Of a stretch of DNA of 11,250 nucleotides, positions 1-6,967 are shown in pieces. Every line of letters starts with the position of its first letter. The stretch's first letter is position 1. This DNA is from Clostridiaceae bacterium. GTDB taxonomy: Bacteria; Bacillota_A; Clostridia; Clostridiales; Clostridiaceae. The DNA lies in NCBI GenBank assembly GCA_029256485.1, contig JAQSXU010000138.1, positions 1-11,250 on the forward strand, given 5' to 3'. Both the position numbers and the translations under genes were made by a program. The notes under the pieces are model-generated. The model was not told the DNA's origin, made no database searches, and saw only the letters and a list, made by a program, of their open reading frames with translations.

Positions 1-1
1 T

Positions 2-1460
2 GATTATATTTCTAATGTATTACCTCAGCTTGGAGAAGACAATATGAGCCAGACAACCTTTAAGGAATATATGCACAGGGCCTTAGGAAATGAACTTGTG
101 AAGGAAGACTACTGTGAAATGATGGAATATATTCTTGCTGCTGAGAAAGGATCAAACTATGAAAAGAGGATTAATAATATCAAATATAAATGTTCCATGG
201 AGTTTATGGAGGTATTAAAGCAATATGTAACCTACCTTGAAAAAGCGGACAGAAGCTTTAAAGATATCATTTTCAGAGATAGATTAATAATCTCCGGTAT
301 GGATATACAGGCGCTGTTTTTTAAAGATTATATCCAGCTTCCTCTGAAAAGGAGACTTAAAAAGATAAAAGAAAGAATTTTGTTTCTTTTAGAACCTTAT
401 GAAAAGCAGCGGATACAGGAAGTGGCTGGTGAATGGTGAACTTAGGAATTCCGGTTCTTATATAGATACAGTAGAAATTATGGAGCACAGTATAGCTGCT
501 GTAAAAAATGAATTGAAGGATATATACTATGAAATCAATAGGATCACAGATTTCGATTTGGTGGATATTTATAAAAAGCTATTTGAGAAACTGGAGTTTT
601 TTTATACAGGCCCTAATACTGAAGAATGTGACAGTAAAATTCATGAAATAAAAAGCTATACTTTAGAAAACCTGAAAGCCCGTAAGCTTAATTATGAGGA
701 CCAGCCCACCCTTCTATATCTGAAAGGTGCCCTGGGAGACCTTCCCAAAACCTCGGACATCAAATATGTTATTATTGATGAGGCTCAGGATTATACACCT
801 CTGCAGTATGAAATCTTCTATCAGCTTTTTAAACATGCTAATATAACTATGCTGGGAGATCTTAATCAATCTATCAACCCTTTTATGAACCTAGGAGATT
901 ACAATAATATTTCAGATATATTTCCCAAGGATAATACCTGTATAATAAATTTAACCAAAAGCTACAGATCCACAATGGAAATTACCAGTTTTTCAAGAAG
1001 GCTGCTTAATAAGGATATCACAGCAGAATGTGTGGAAAGAAGTGGCGGTAAGCCTTTAATCCTTGGTTTTCCAACAGAACAAGCAATAAAAGGGAGACTT
1101 CTTCAGGACATAAAACTATACAAGGAGCACGGATACCAATCCATTGGAATCATAACAAGGACTGCCAGGGAAGCAGATCAGGTATACAGTTTTTTAAAAG
1201 GCAAGGTTCATGTTAAAGCCATAATGAAAGATGATGATGAATATGTAAGTGATACCCTGGTAATCCCGGCTTATCTTTCTAAGGGGCTGGAATTTGACGT
1301 GGTGCTTATTTATAATGCGGGAGATGAAAATTACAGTTGTGAAGAAGAAAGACTGCTGCTTTATACTGCCTGCACCAGAGCCCTTCATGTTTTATGCATA
1401 TATTACAGCGGCAGGATAACACCATTGATAAAAGAAAATATACTAGATGATATAAAGTAA
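2..1460 (+). pseudogene. helD: HelD-type RNA polymerase-recycling ATPase (UvrD/Rep superfamily 1), 3' part, frameshifted
   Basis: HelD proteins bind RNA polymerase and use ATP to strip it from nucleic acid; some relatives protect against rifamycins. The gene enters from the left, so the N-terminal arm and Walker A are not visible. The first frame begins DYISNVLPQLGEDN, a typical HelD stretch, and stops at 437-439. A second frame continues to 1460 with motif II (VIIDEAQDYTPLQ, about 774-812), a GDLNQS motif, a KSYRST motif, a KGLEFD motif (about 1282-1299) and the motif VI-like YTACTRALH (about 1363-1389). The two frames are separated only by an exact tandem copy of TGGTGAA (427-433 and 434-440). 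Removing one copy gives the uninterrupted reading EVAGELRNSGSYID. As written, the helicase-like C-terminal half is lost. Family assignment is firm. Whether the duplication is real, phase-variable or an assembly error cannot be told here. Confidence 0.88.
427..440 (+). repeat. 7-bp tandem duplication (TGGTGAA x2) causing the helD frameshift
   Basis: Two perfect head-to-tail copies of TGGTGAA lie inside the helD reading frame. The second copy introduces Trp then a TGA stop and shifts the frame by +1. Deleting either copy restores a continuous HelD-like protein. This is the classic product of replication slippage, and in principle it is reversible. Confidence 0.9.
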
Positions 1461-1483
1461 TGGTTAAATATAAAAAGATTTTA

Positions 1484-1519
1484 GGTTGTAACAGGACAAT
1501 GTCTTGTTACAGCCTTTTT
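1484..1519 (+). terminator. Rho-independent terminator after helD
   Basis: A 14-bp stem (1484-1497 with 1501-1514, two G-U pairs, AAU loop) is followed at once by a T-run at 1515-1519. It lies 23 bases after the helD stop and closes that transcription unit. Confidence 0.85.
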
Positions 1520-1552
1520 AGTTTTCACTTTACAATATTGAAAACCGGGTAA

Positions 1553-1581
1553 TGGAAAATAATGTAATAATGGACTATAAT
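1553..1581 (+). promoter_or_regulatory. Possible sigma-A promoter for the lipoprotein gene
   Basis: TGGAAA (1553-1558) and a perfect TATAAT (1576-1581) are separated by 17 bases. The -35 match is only partial. A perfect TTGACA also occurs at 1637-1642, but it has no well-spaced -10 (TATAGT at 1666 is 23 bases away), so the promoter in use is uncertain. Confidence 0.35.
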
Positions 1582-1607
1582 TATATATATAAAATAATTT
1601 TTATGCA

Positions 1608-1629
1608 GTAACAAGTTGGTAACAAGTTA
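1608..1629 (+). promoter_or_regulatory. Tandem direct repeat GTAACAAGTT with 11-bp period, candidate regulator box
   Basis: GTAACAAGTT occurs at 1608-1617 and again, perfectly, at 1619-1628. The 11-bp period puts both copies on the same DNA face. OmpR/PhoB-family regulators characteristically bind such repeats just upstream of a -35 element, and a TTGACA begins 8 bases after the second copy. An OmpR-family regulator gene lies about 1.1 kb downstream. That the repeat is its binding site is inference. Confidence 0.4.
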
Positions 1630-1692
1630 ATTAATTTTGACAAAATGTCAGTGGTAATATTTAGGTATAGTAAATACTAGGAGTGATTAATT

Positions 1693-2688
1693 TTGATAAA
1701 GAAAATGGTCATTTTATTATTAACATTGACAGTTATGTCCAGTGCTTCGGGGTGTACAGAGAAAAGGAAGACAACAGTATTATCAGATGATGTTAAGCAA
1801 GAGGCAATGATGCAGGAAAATGAAATTGAAGAACTTATAAAAAAGGGAGTTAATTTTTTAAATGAAGGAAAATATGATGATGCTAAGAGCAGTTTTGAAA
1901 AAGCACTTTCTTTAGATAAGTCTAACAAGGGAGCATATATAGAAATAAAAAACAGGTATATGGAAAAGCAAAGATTAGATGATGCTTACTATATTATAAA
2001 ACTGGCTATAAGTAACAATGTTGATACCGACAATATGACAAAGCTGCTGAATGATATAAGGTCAAGATTTGAAGTTACCAGGCTAGATACAGAGGTGTAT
2101 CAAAATGTCCAATATAAATTGCCGGTAAAAATCAATGCAAAGATAAACAACGAAGATAAAGAAGTTAATGTTGTCTGGAGCAATAATACTGTAGATACAA
2201 GTAAATCAGGAACCGTAAAATATCAGGGTAAAATAGAGCAATACGATAGAAGCGTAGAGTTATATCTTAAAGTAAATAAGCTTGAGAGAACAAGAAAAAC
2301 AGGTTATATAACTAAAATATATGAGGAAAATGGTAAGGGATATTTAAAAATTGATCCGGCAGAATTTTTTATGGATACAGTAAATGATAGAAGAGCTACA
2401 ATAGAGGCCAAAAAAGATGGATTGGATGAATCACGCTTTAGTAGTGACGGATATATATATAACAGCTACTATGTTAGAAATAAGGATAAGAGTGTAGAGA
2501 CCTATGAGATATCCCCTAAGGCAGAGGTATCTGTTTGTGGATATCTGCTTGATGGTTATAGTTCAGCCCAAGTAAAAATAAGCTATGAAAAACTTAAAAC
2601 CTTAGACACCAGTAAGGGATGGTTTTTATGCTATATAGATTTGGAAAATAAAGTAGTAGTTAAACTACAGCAGCAATTTATACCTTAA
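1693..2688 (+). CDS. Putative lipoprotein with TPR-like helices and a bacterial Ig-like domain
   Basis: The 331-aa product is probably exported and lipid-anchored: basic start, hydrophobic core (about residues 5-18) and SASGC, with the candidate lipid-modified Cys at residue 21. Residues about 45-120 look like one to two TPR units (FLNEGKYDDAKSSFEKALSL is clear). Residues about 128-195 resemble the Big_4 type Ig-like domain (LP..., VVWSNNTVDTSKSGTV). The remainder (about 200-331) is a beta-rich domain I do not recognise. The TTG start at 1693 is chosen because AGGAG (1679-1683) sits 9 bases before it; the next in-frame ATG at 1705 is too far from that site. The gene precedes a two-component system in the same orientation, so it may be an accessory sensor or a target of that system. 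No enzymatic function is evident. Confidence 0.75.
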   Translation: MIKKMVILLLTLTVMSSASGCTEKRKTTVLSDDVKQEAMMQENEIEELIKKGVNFLNEGKYDDAKSSFEKALSLDKSNKGAYIEIKNRYMEKQRLDDAYYIIKLAISNNVDTDNMTKLLNDIRSRFEVTRLDTEVYQNVQYKLPVKINAKINNEDKEVNVVWSNNTVDTSKSGTVKYQGKIEQYDRSVELYLKVNKLERTRKTGYITKIYEENGKGYLKIDPAEFFMDTVNDRRATIEAKKDGLDESRFSSDGYIYNSYYVRNKDKSVETYEISPKAEVSVCGYLLDGYSSAQVKISYEKLKTLDTSKGWFLCYIDLENKVVVKLQQQFIP

Positions 2689-2697
2689 TTATAGTTA

Positions 2698-2736
2698 TTA
2701 GAATATTACTGGAGTAAAAGCCCAGTAATATTCTAA
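2698..2736 (+). repeat. Perfect 15-bp inverted repeat between lipoprotein and regulator genes
   Basis: Bases 2698-2712 are perfectly complementary to 2722-2736 with a 9-base loop. It begins 10 bases after the lipoprotein stop. No T-run follows on either strand, so it is a weak or Rho-independent-like terminator at best. It could instead stabilise the 3' end or reduce read-through into the regulator gene. Confidence 0.6.
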
Positions 2737-2767
2737 CATAATATATTATCAGTAAGGAGTCTTTTAA

Positions 2768-3323
2768 ATGGAATTAAAGGTTTTAGTGGTTGAGGATGAC
2801 ATATCTATAAATGATATTTTAGTATCTGCTTTAAGGGCAGATGGGTACATGGTTAAGGGTGTAGGTAATAATGCTTACTGCACGTAATGACATTGTGGAT
2901 AAGGTTTTAGGTCTGGAGCTGGGTGCCGATGATTATATAACCAAGCCCTTCCATATAAAAGAGGTTTTAACCAGGGTAAAGGTTGCATTGAGAAGAGTTA
3001 GCAAATACAAAGAGAAGGCTGAGGAACCATTCATAGAAATAAATAAATCTGTTAAAGTTAATCTGGAGGGCAGGATTGTACTTAAGGACAATAAAGAAAT
3101 TAAGCTTAAGCCTAAGGAGTATGAATTACTGGAATTTTTTATTAAAAACAGGAATAAAGTCTTTTCTAGAGAGGATATTTTAGATAAAGTCTGGAGCTCC
3201 GATTATGAAGGTGAGCTTAGAACTGTGGATGTTCATGTGAGAAGATTAAGAAGCAAGCTTGACAAGGATAATGGGCCGTCTATTATAGATACAGTTTTTG
3301 GAATAGGATATGTAATGAGGTAA
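2768..3323 (+). pseudogene. OmpR/PhoB-family response regulator with internal deletion in the receiver domain
   Basis: The ATG at 2768 follows AAGGAG (2754-2759). It opens a normal receiver domain, MELKVLVVEDD, with the acidic pocket residues E9, D10 and D11, but the frame stops at 2885-2887 after 39 codons. A second frame resumes from 2871 with MLTARND, then GADDYITKPF (switch Thr and conserved Lys) and a complete winged-helix DNA-binding domain (KPKEYELLEFF ... TVDVHVRRLRSKL ... GIGYVMR). Compared with full-length relatives such as PhoP, about 45 codons are missing between residue 35 and MLTAR, including the phospho-accepting Asp and the beta3-alpha3 region, and the junction also shifts the frame. 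The ATG at 2871 could yield a 150-aa DNA-binding fragment, but its ribosome binding site is poor. The kinase gene follows after 5 bases. Confidence 0.85.
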
Positions 3324-3328
3324 GCCTG

Positions 3329-4768
3329 ATGAAAATAAGATATAAATTTATAACAGGTTTAATATTCATACTGATAGCTTCACTGATAGTAATGAATGTG
3401 GCAATAACAAAGGTTTTAACTTCAAACATGGAGCAGGGTATAAATCATTCCTTAAAACAGGTGATGAATGGTACTCAAGAGTATATAAAGTACAAGCTTA
3501 TGGCTAATGGAACTAAGGATAAGCAGGAGTCCCTGGTTGAAGAGGGAAGCTATATTGTGAGATACATATCTCTGAATTATCAATGCACATGTGATATAAC
3601 AGATTTAAATTATAAGTTGATACAGGGAAATGCTGAGGAAGAATTCAGGGATATAATAAGTGAAAGTAGTAAAACAGCCATAAAAGGCAAGGCAATAGCA
3701 GATTTAAAGTATAAGGGCAGCGGAGTAAATGCAGTTCTCACTTATCCCATATATATTGATAACAGCTATATAGGAATCATAAGCATAGTAAAGAACTATG
3801 ACTTGGAATATAAGTCCTATAAAAGCACTATAAATATTATTAATATTATAGAGGCCGGGATTTTTACAGCTATATTTATATTTTTATTTATCACCACAAC
3901 ACAAATCACTAAACCCATTAGTAAATTGACTGATGCAATAAAAAGATTAGGTAATGGTGAGTATGATATTACTATTAATAAACATGGAAATGATGAGGTT
4001 GCTGTTCTTGCAGGGGAATTTATAAAAATGAGAGATAAAATAAAAGAGCAGATAGAAGCCATTGAGGCAGAGAAGGAGAAAGTAGATAAACTGGAAAGGG
4101 GAAGACGGGAGTTTTTTAATAGTGTAACCCATGAATTGAAAACACCATTAACCGCTATATCAGGCTATGCAGAATTATTACTTACAGGAATGGTTGAAGA
4201 AAAAGAATTTGATAAAAGGGCTGTTGAAAGAATATATCTAGAAAGTGAAAGGCTCCACAAGCTGGTTTTAGAGCTTATAGAGGTGTCAAAGGGGCTCTAT
4301 GCTGCTAAAGAAGAATATAAAGAAGTGGATATGAAAAAGCTGATTTCTCAAGGCTGTAATGATATGAGTATAAAGGCTCATAAGTATTCTCTAAAAATAT
4401 TAACAAATATATGCGAAGGAACAGTAAGGATGCAGGAGGATAGAATCAGGGAAGTAATGATCAATGTCATAGACAATGCAATAAAGTATTCCGTTGGAGA
4501 AAATGCAATAAAGGTTAATTCTTATACATCAGAAAATAAGTATTATATTGAAGTTATAAATCACAGCAATCCAATACCGGATAAAATATTTGATAATATC
4601 TTTGATCCCTTTGTAAAATCTACCACAGATACAAATAAAGACAGCAGGGGGTTTGGGTTGTATTTATGCAGCCAGATAATAAAAGAACATAAAGGTGAAA
4701 TAACCATAGAAAATGGAAATATTATAAAAGTAAAAATTTCTTTTCCTGGTATAATTCATAATCATTGA
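3329..4768 (+). CDS. Membrane sensor histidine kinase (HAMP, HisKA, HATPase)
   Basis: The 479-aa protein autophosphorylates on His and passes phosphate to a partner regulator. It has TM1 (about residues 7-28), an extracytoplasmic sensor region (about 30-165), TM2 (about 168-191), a HAMP domain (about 192-243), a short coiled linker, the H-box VTHELKTPLTAISGY with phospho-acceptor His268, the N-box NVIDNAIKYS (about 379-388) and the G2 box SRGFGLYLC (about 439-447). The segment where DxGxG is expected reads NHSNPIP (411-417), so this ATP-binding loop is degenerate; related kinases often have NxGxPIP there. The gene is 5 bases after the regulator, whose last codons supply GAGG as ribosome binding site, so the two were one operon. 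The frame is intact although the adjacent regulator has lost its phosphorylation site. The signal is unknown. Confidence 0.88.
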   Translation: MKIRYKFITGLIFILIASLIVMNVAITKVLTSNMEQGINHSLKQVMNGTQEYIKYKLMANGTKDKQESLVEEGSYIVRYISLNYQCTCDITDLNYKLIQGNAEEEFRDIISESSKTAIKGKAIADLKYKGSGVNAVLTYPIYIDNSYIGIISIVKNYDLEYKSYKSTINIINIIEAGIFTAIFIFLFITTTQITKPISKLTDAIKRLGNGEYDITINKHGNDEVAVLAGEFIKMRDKIKEQIEAIEAEKEKVDKLERGRREFFNSVTHELKTPLTAISGYAELLLTGMVEEKEFDKRAVERIYLESERLHKLVLELIEVSKGLYAAKEEYKEVDMKKLISQGCNDMSIKAHKYSLKILTNICEGTVRMQEDRIREVMINVIDNAIKYSVGENAIKVNSYTSENKYYIEVINHSNPIPDKIFDNIFDPFVKSTTDTNKDSRGFGLYLCSQIIKEHKGEITIENGNIIKVKISFPGIIHNH

Positions 4769-4812
4769 TAAACCATCTTTGATCCTTATTCTTTGCTTCA
4801 TTCCGGCCCTAT

Positions 4813-4842
4813 GGCTCTGTTAAACAATAGTGTTGATGAAGC
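4813..4842 (+). mobile_element. Possible insertion-sequence end remnant (IS1595-like terminus)
   Basis: The stretch beginning GGCTCTGTTAAACAATAG resembles, from memory, the terminal repeats of IS1595-type elements, which often begin GGCTCTGTT. It sits in a non-coding gap just after the kinase gene. There is no transposase gene and no matching opposite end in this window, so at most it is a solo scar. The resemblance is short and unverified. Confidence 0.25.
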
Positions 4843-4934
4843 ACCATTGCTAATAGTACAAGCTTTTACGTATTTGAAAATCATTGTAAACTAGTAGAAT
4901 AAGGTATCATACACATTAGAAAGGAGTAAAATTT

Positions 4935-5093
4935 ATGGAATTAATGATTCTATTAATAATATTAATAATTCTATTAACAATAATAATTGGCTATATAGTT
5001 ATCAGACAAAATAAAAAGATATTAGATAATCAAGAAACAATAACGCTAGAATTAAATAAATTGTTAGTTGCTATAAAATATCATAATGAATAA
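4935..5093 (+). CDS. Small single-span membrane protein, 52 aa
   Basis: An ATG at 4935 lies 8 bases after a strong AAAGGAG (4920-4926) and opens a 52-codon frame. The product has one very hydrophobic segment (about residues 3-23, almost all Leu/Ile) followed by a charged, probably helical cytoplasmic tail (RQNKKILDNQETITLELNKL). Topology is likely N-out/C-in because positive charges follow the span. It has its own ribosome binding site and no partner on its strand. Small membrane proteins of this shape are known as regulators of kinases and transporters, or as toxins, but nothing in the sequence decides the role here. Gene reality rests on the ribosome binding site and the coherent amphipathic layout; I know no named family for it. 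Confidence 0.6.
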   Translation: MELMILLIILIILLTIIIGYIVIRQNKKILDNQETITLELNKLLVAIKYHNE

Positions 5094-5165
5094 AGCAGCA
5101 ATTTTTATATGACAAAAATTCATCCTGATAATGGAGGAAAATATTGCTTTTCAAAGCTTGACTTT

Positions 5166-5351
5166 CTATCTGCAAAGGACTTTGTCTATTATTCCATAAG
5201 ACAGAGCTTCCTCCGCAGACATGAAAAAGTCTCTTTCCATATCCTTTTCTATCTTTTCAATAGGTTGACCTGTTTTTTCACTATATATTTTATTATTCAG
5301 ATTATGCTCTATATATTCAATAGATTTTTTAATACAATCATCATAATTCAT
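5166..5351 (-). pseudogene. Chimeric remnant: AraC-family N-terminus fused to ClpP C-terminus
   Basis: Read on the minus strand, the 61-codon frame starts [18 protein letters not shown], the usual opening of an AraC-type regulator just before its first HTH. It changes near LNNKIYSE into [19 protein letters not shown] then [15 protein letters not shown], the C-terminal part of the protease ClpP. That ClpP part keeps the catalytic Asp region ([11 protein letters not shown]), but the Ser and His of the triad and the whole N-terminal two-thirds are absent. An AGGTAGG-like site lies 9 bases before the ATG, inherited from the AraC-like gene. The simplest reading is a deletion that fused the start of one gene to the end of another. 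A protease or regulator function is not possible for this product. A stable peptide cannot be excluded. Confidence 0.75.
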
Positions 5352-5470
5352 ATTAGCATACCTACCTTACTTAATTCTTTTCTATATTATATATTAACTC
5401 TTTATATAAATCCTGTCTTTTTTTGCTATTTATATATTAAACTGTTTAACTATAAAATTGAAATACAGTA

Positions 5471-5499
5471 TTGACAAATTAATCATATAACATTAAGAT
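5471..5499 (+). promoter_or_regulatory. Sigma-A promoter of the TetR operon
   Basis: A perfect TTGACA (5471-5476) and TAAGAT (5494-5499) are separated by exactly 17 bases. The predicted transcript start (about 5505) falls inside the palindrome 5498-5534 and about 50 bases before the TetR start codon. Confidence 0.75.
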
Positions 5500-5534
5500 G
5501 AATATAAGTAAACCATGAGTGTACTTATATTCAT
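5498..5534 (+). promoter_or_regulatory. Candidate TetR operator: 13-bp perfect inverted repeat
   Basis: ATGAATATAAGTA (5498-5510) is the exact reverse complement of TACTTATATTCAT (5522-5534), with an 11-base spacer. The palindrome overlaps the end of the -10 box and the transcription start, where a repressor would block transcription. TetR-family dimers bind palindromes of this kind next to their own genes, so autorepression is the natural inference. In RNA it could also form a hairpin just upstream of the ribosome binding site GAAGGAG (5541-5547). Confidence 0.6.
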
Positions 5535-5556
5535 ATATGTGAAGGAGAATGATGAA

Positions 5557-6201
5557 TTGGGAGTTAAAGCGCGTAAGGAAATGGAAAAAGATATACGTAT
5601 GAAAGATATAATTGATGCTGCAGAAAAAGTTTTTTTTGAAAGAGGGTTTAGTAATGCAACTATGGATGAGGTTGCAGAAGAAGCAGAATTTAGTAAGAGG
5701 ACCTTATATGTATATTTCAGAAGCAAAGAACAATTATATTTTGAAATTATGTTAAGAGGCTACAGGCTGCTGAATGGCATTTATGAACAATCTTTAGAGG
5801 AAAGTTCTATAAAAACCGGAATTGAAAAGATTAAATTGTTAGGAAAAACACTTATTGATTTTAGCAACAATTATCCTGATTACTTTAAAGCAATAATGGA
5901 TTATGAAAATGGAGATATGGATTTCAATAATAATGATGTTAAGTCAATCCAGGAATGTTACATGCAGGGGGAAAAACTATTTAGCTTTTTAAAAGATGCA
6001 GTAATTGAAGGTATTAATGAAGGTGCTATTTTGGATATTACTGACGCAGACAATACATCACTTATCTTGTGGGCGAGCATAGTAGGTGTATTGAATACAT
6101 CTAGAAAGAAAGAAAAGTATTTGATTCATTATCACAATATAACGCCAGCAGAATTAGTAGACGCAGCATTTAAATTTCTGCTTCATTCTATTGAAAAATA
6201 A
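5557..6201 (+). CDS. TetR/AcrR-family transcriptional regulator
   Basis: The 214-aa protein is a one-component DNA-binding regulator, usually a repressor released by a small ligand. The N-terminal HTH is complete: IIDAAEKVFFERGFSNATMDEVA (about residues 18-40), then EFSKRTLYVYFRSKEQLY (about 44-61). The C-terminal helical ligand and dimer domain (about 65-214) shows no feature that names a ligand. The TTG at 5557 is chosen because GAAGGAG (5541-5547) is 9 bases upstream and MGVKARKEMEKD matches the usual family opening. An ATG at 5515 in the same frame would add 14 residues but lies inside the operator palindrome and lacks a ribosome binding site. The next gene starts 22 bases after the stop, so the two are probably co-transcribed and co-repressed. 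Confidence 0.88.
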   Translation: MGVKARKEMEKDIRMKDIIDAAEKVFFERGFSNATMDEVAEEAEFSKRTLYVYFRSKEQLYFEIMLRGYRLLNGIYEQSLEESSIKTGIEKIKLLGKTLIDFSNNYPDYFKAIMDYENGDMDFNNNDVKSIQECYMQGEKLFSFLKDAVIEGINEGAILDITDADNTSLILWASIVGVLNTSRKKEKYLIHYHNITPAELVDAAFKFLLHSIEK

Positions 6202-6223
6202 AATTTTTAAGGAGATACAAGAT

Positions 6224-6967
6224 ATGAAAAGACTGTCAATGATATTATTTATAGTTATAGCTTTAATAGCATGCACAATTATATTTTTTGTAACACTAGC
6301 AAGAAAAGATAAAATTATTAATTTAAATGATAATATGACAGGTAACAGCGTTAGTATAAACATTTATAAAGGAAAATCTTATCTGCATGATTTTAAAGTA
6401 AATTCTTTGATGAAAATAAAGACACCTCCTCAAATGGCTGTATGGGTAGAAGATTCACAGGGAAATTATATAGAAACACTTTATGCTACAAGTAAAATTG
6501 TCTATGAAAAATGGAGCAAAGCTCCATCAGATACTGCTAAAGAAGGTCAAATCAGACGTAATGAAGCGTTGCCTTACTGGACACATAAAAAGGGAAATGC
6601 ACAAATTGTGCCTGACACAGTTACTTCTGCTACTCCAATGGGCAGCTCAACAGTAAATACAAAGTTAAATGGGACAAATGACAAATATATCATTCTTGCA
6701 GAAATAAATCAGTCAACTGATTTTAATGAGTACTACCCCAAAGGAGCCAAACCTGGAGATGCTAATTATTCTGGCGGCGAATATGGCAGCGGTCAGCCTG
6801 CAATAGTATATGCTGTAACTATAAATGTAACGGATAATAAAACATATGATTTAGTACCCGTAGGCCACAGCAGTCCGGATGGAAGCGATGGAAATTTAAA
6901 TAAAGATTTATCAAAGCTGACAACGGCAAAAGATATTGTTAGTAAAATTACTTTTACTATAAAGTGA
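6224..6967 (+). CDS. Membrane-anchored DUF2271-like exported protein
   Basis: The 247-aa product has an N-terminal hydrophobic segment (about residues 5-26) and a large extracytoplasmic domain. The segment also contains LIAC at 14-17, which fits a lipobox, but hydrophobic residues continue after the Cys, so a membrane anchor is more likely than a lipoprotein. PQMAVWVEDSQGNYIETLY (about 69-87), a following Trp-containing stretch, PYWTHK, and VTSATP (133-138) resemble DUF2271-type periplasmic proteins, sometimes found near FMN-binding or redox proteins. Function is unknown. The ATG at 6224 is preceded by AAGGAG (6209-6214) at 9 bases; an in-frame TTG at 6191 overlaps the TetR gene and has no ribosome binding site. 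The gene is the likely target of the TetR regulator directly upstream. Confidence 0.72.
   Translation: MKRLSMILFIVIALIACTIIFFVTLARKDKIINLNDNMTGNSVSINIYKGKSYLHDFKVNSLMKIKTPPQMAVWVEDSQGNYIETLYATSKIVYEKWSKAPSDTAKEGQIRRNEALPYWTHKKGNAQIVPDTVTSATPMGSSTVNTKLNGTNDKYIILAEINQSTDFNEYYPKGAKPGDANYSGGEYGSGQPAIVYAVTINVTDNKTYDLVPVGHSSPDGSDGNLNKDLSKLTTAKDIVSKITFTIK

Noticed and set aside
3817..4132. Minus-strand open frames inside the kinase gene
   Set aside because: They are antisense to the HAMP and H-box coding region, with no ribosome binding sites or domain similarity.
5109..5474. Plus-strand open frame of 121 codons
   Set aside because: It is antisense to the AraC-ClpP remnant, has no ribosome binding site and gives a low-complexity Phe/Ile/Tyr-rich product.
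5515..5556. ATG at 5515 as the TetR start
   Set aside because: It lies within the operator palindrome with no ribosome binding site; TTG at 5557 has GAAGGAG at good spacing and matches the family's usual N-terminus.
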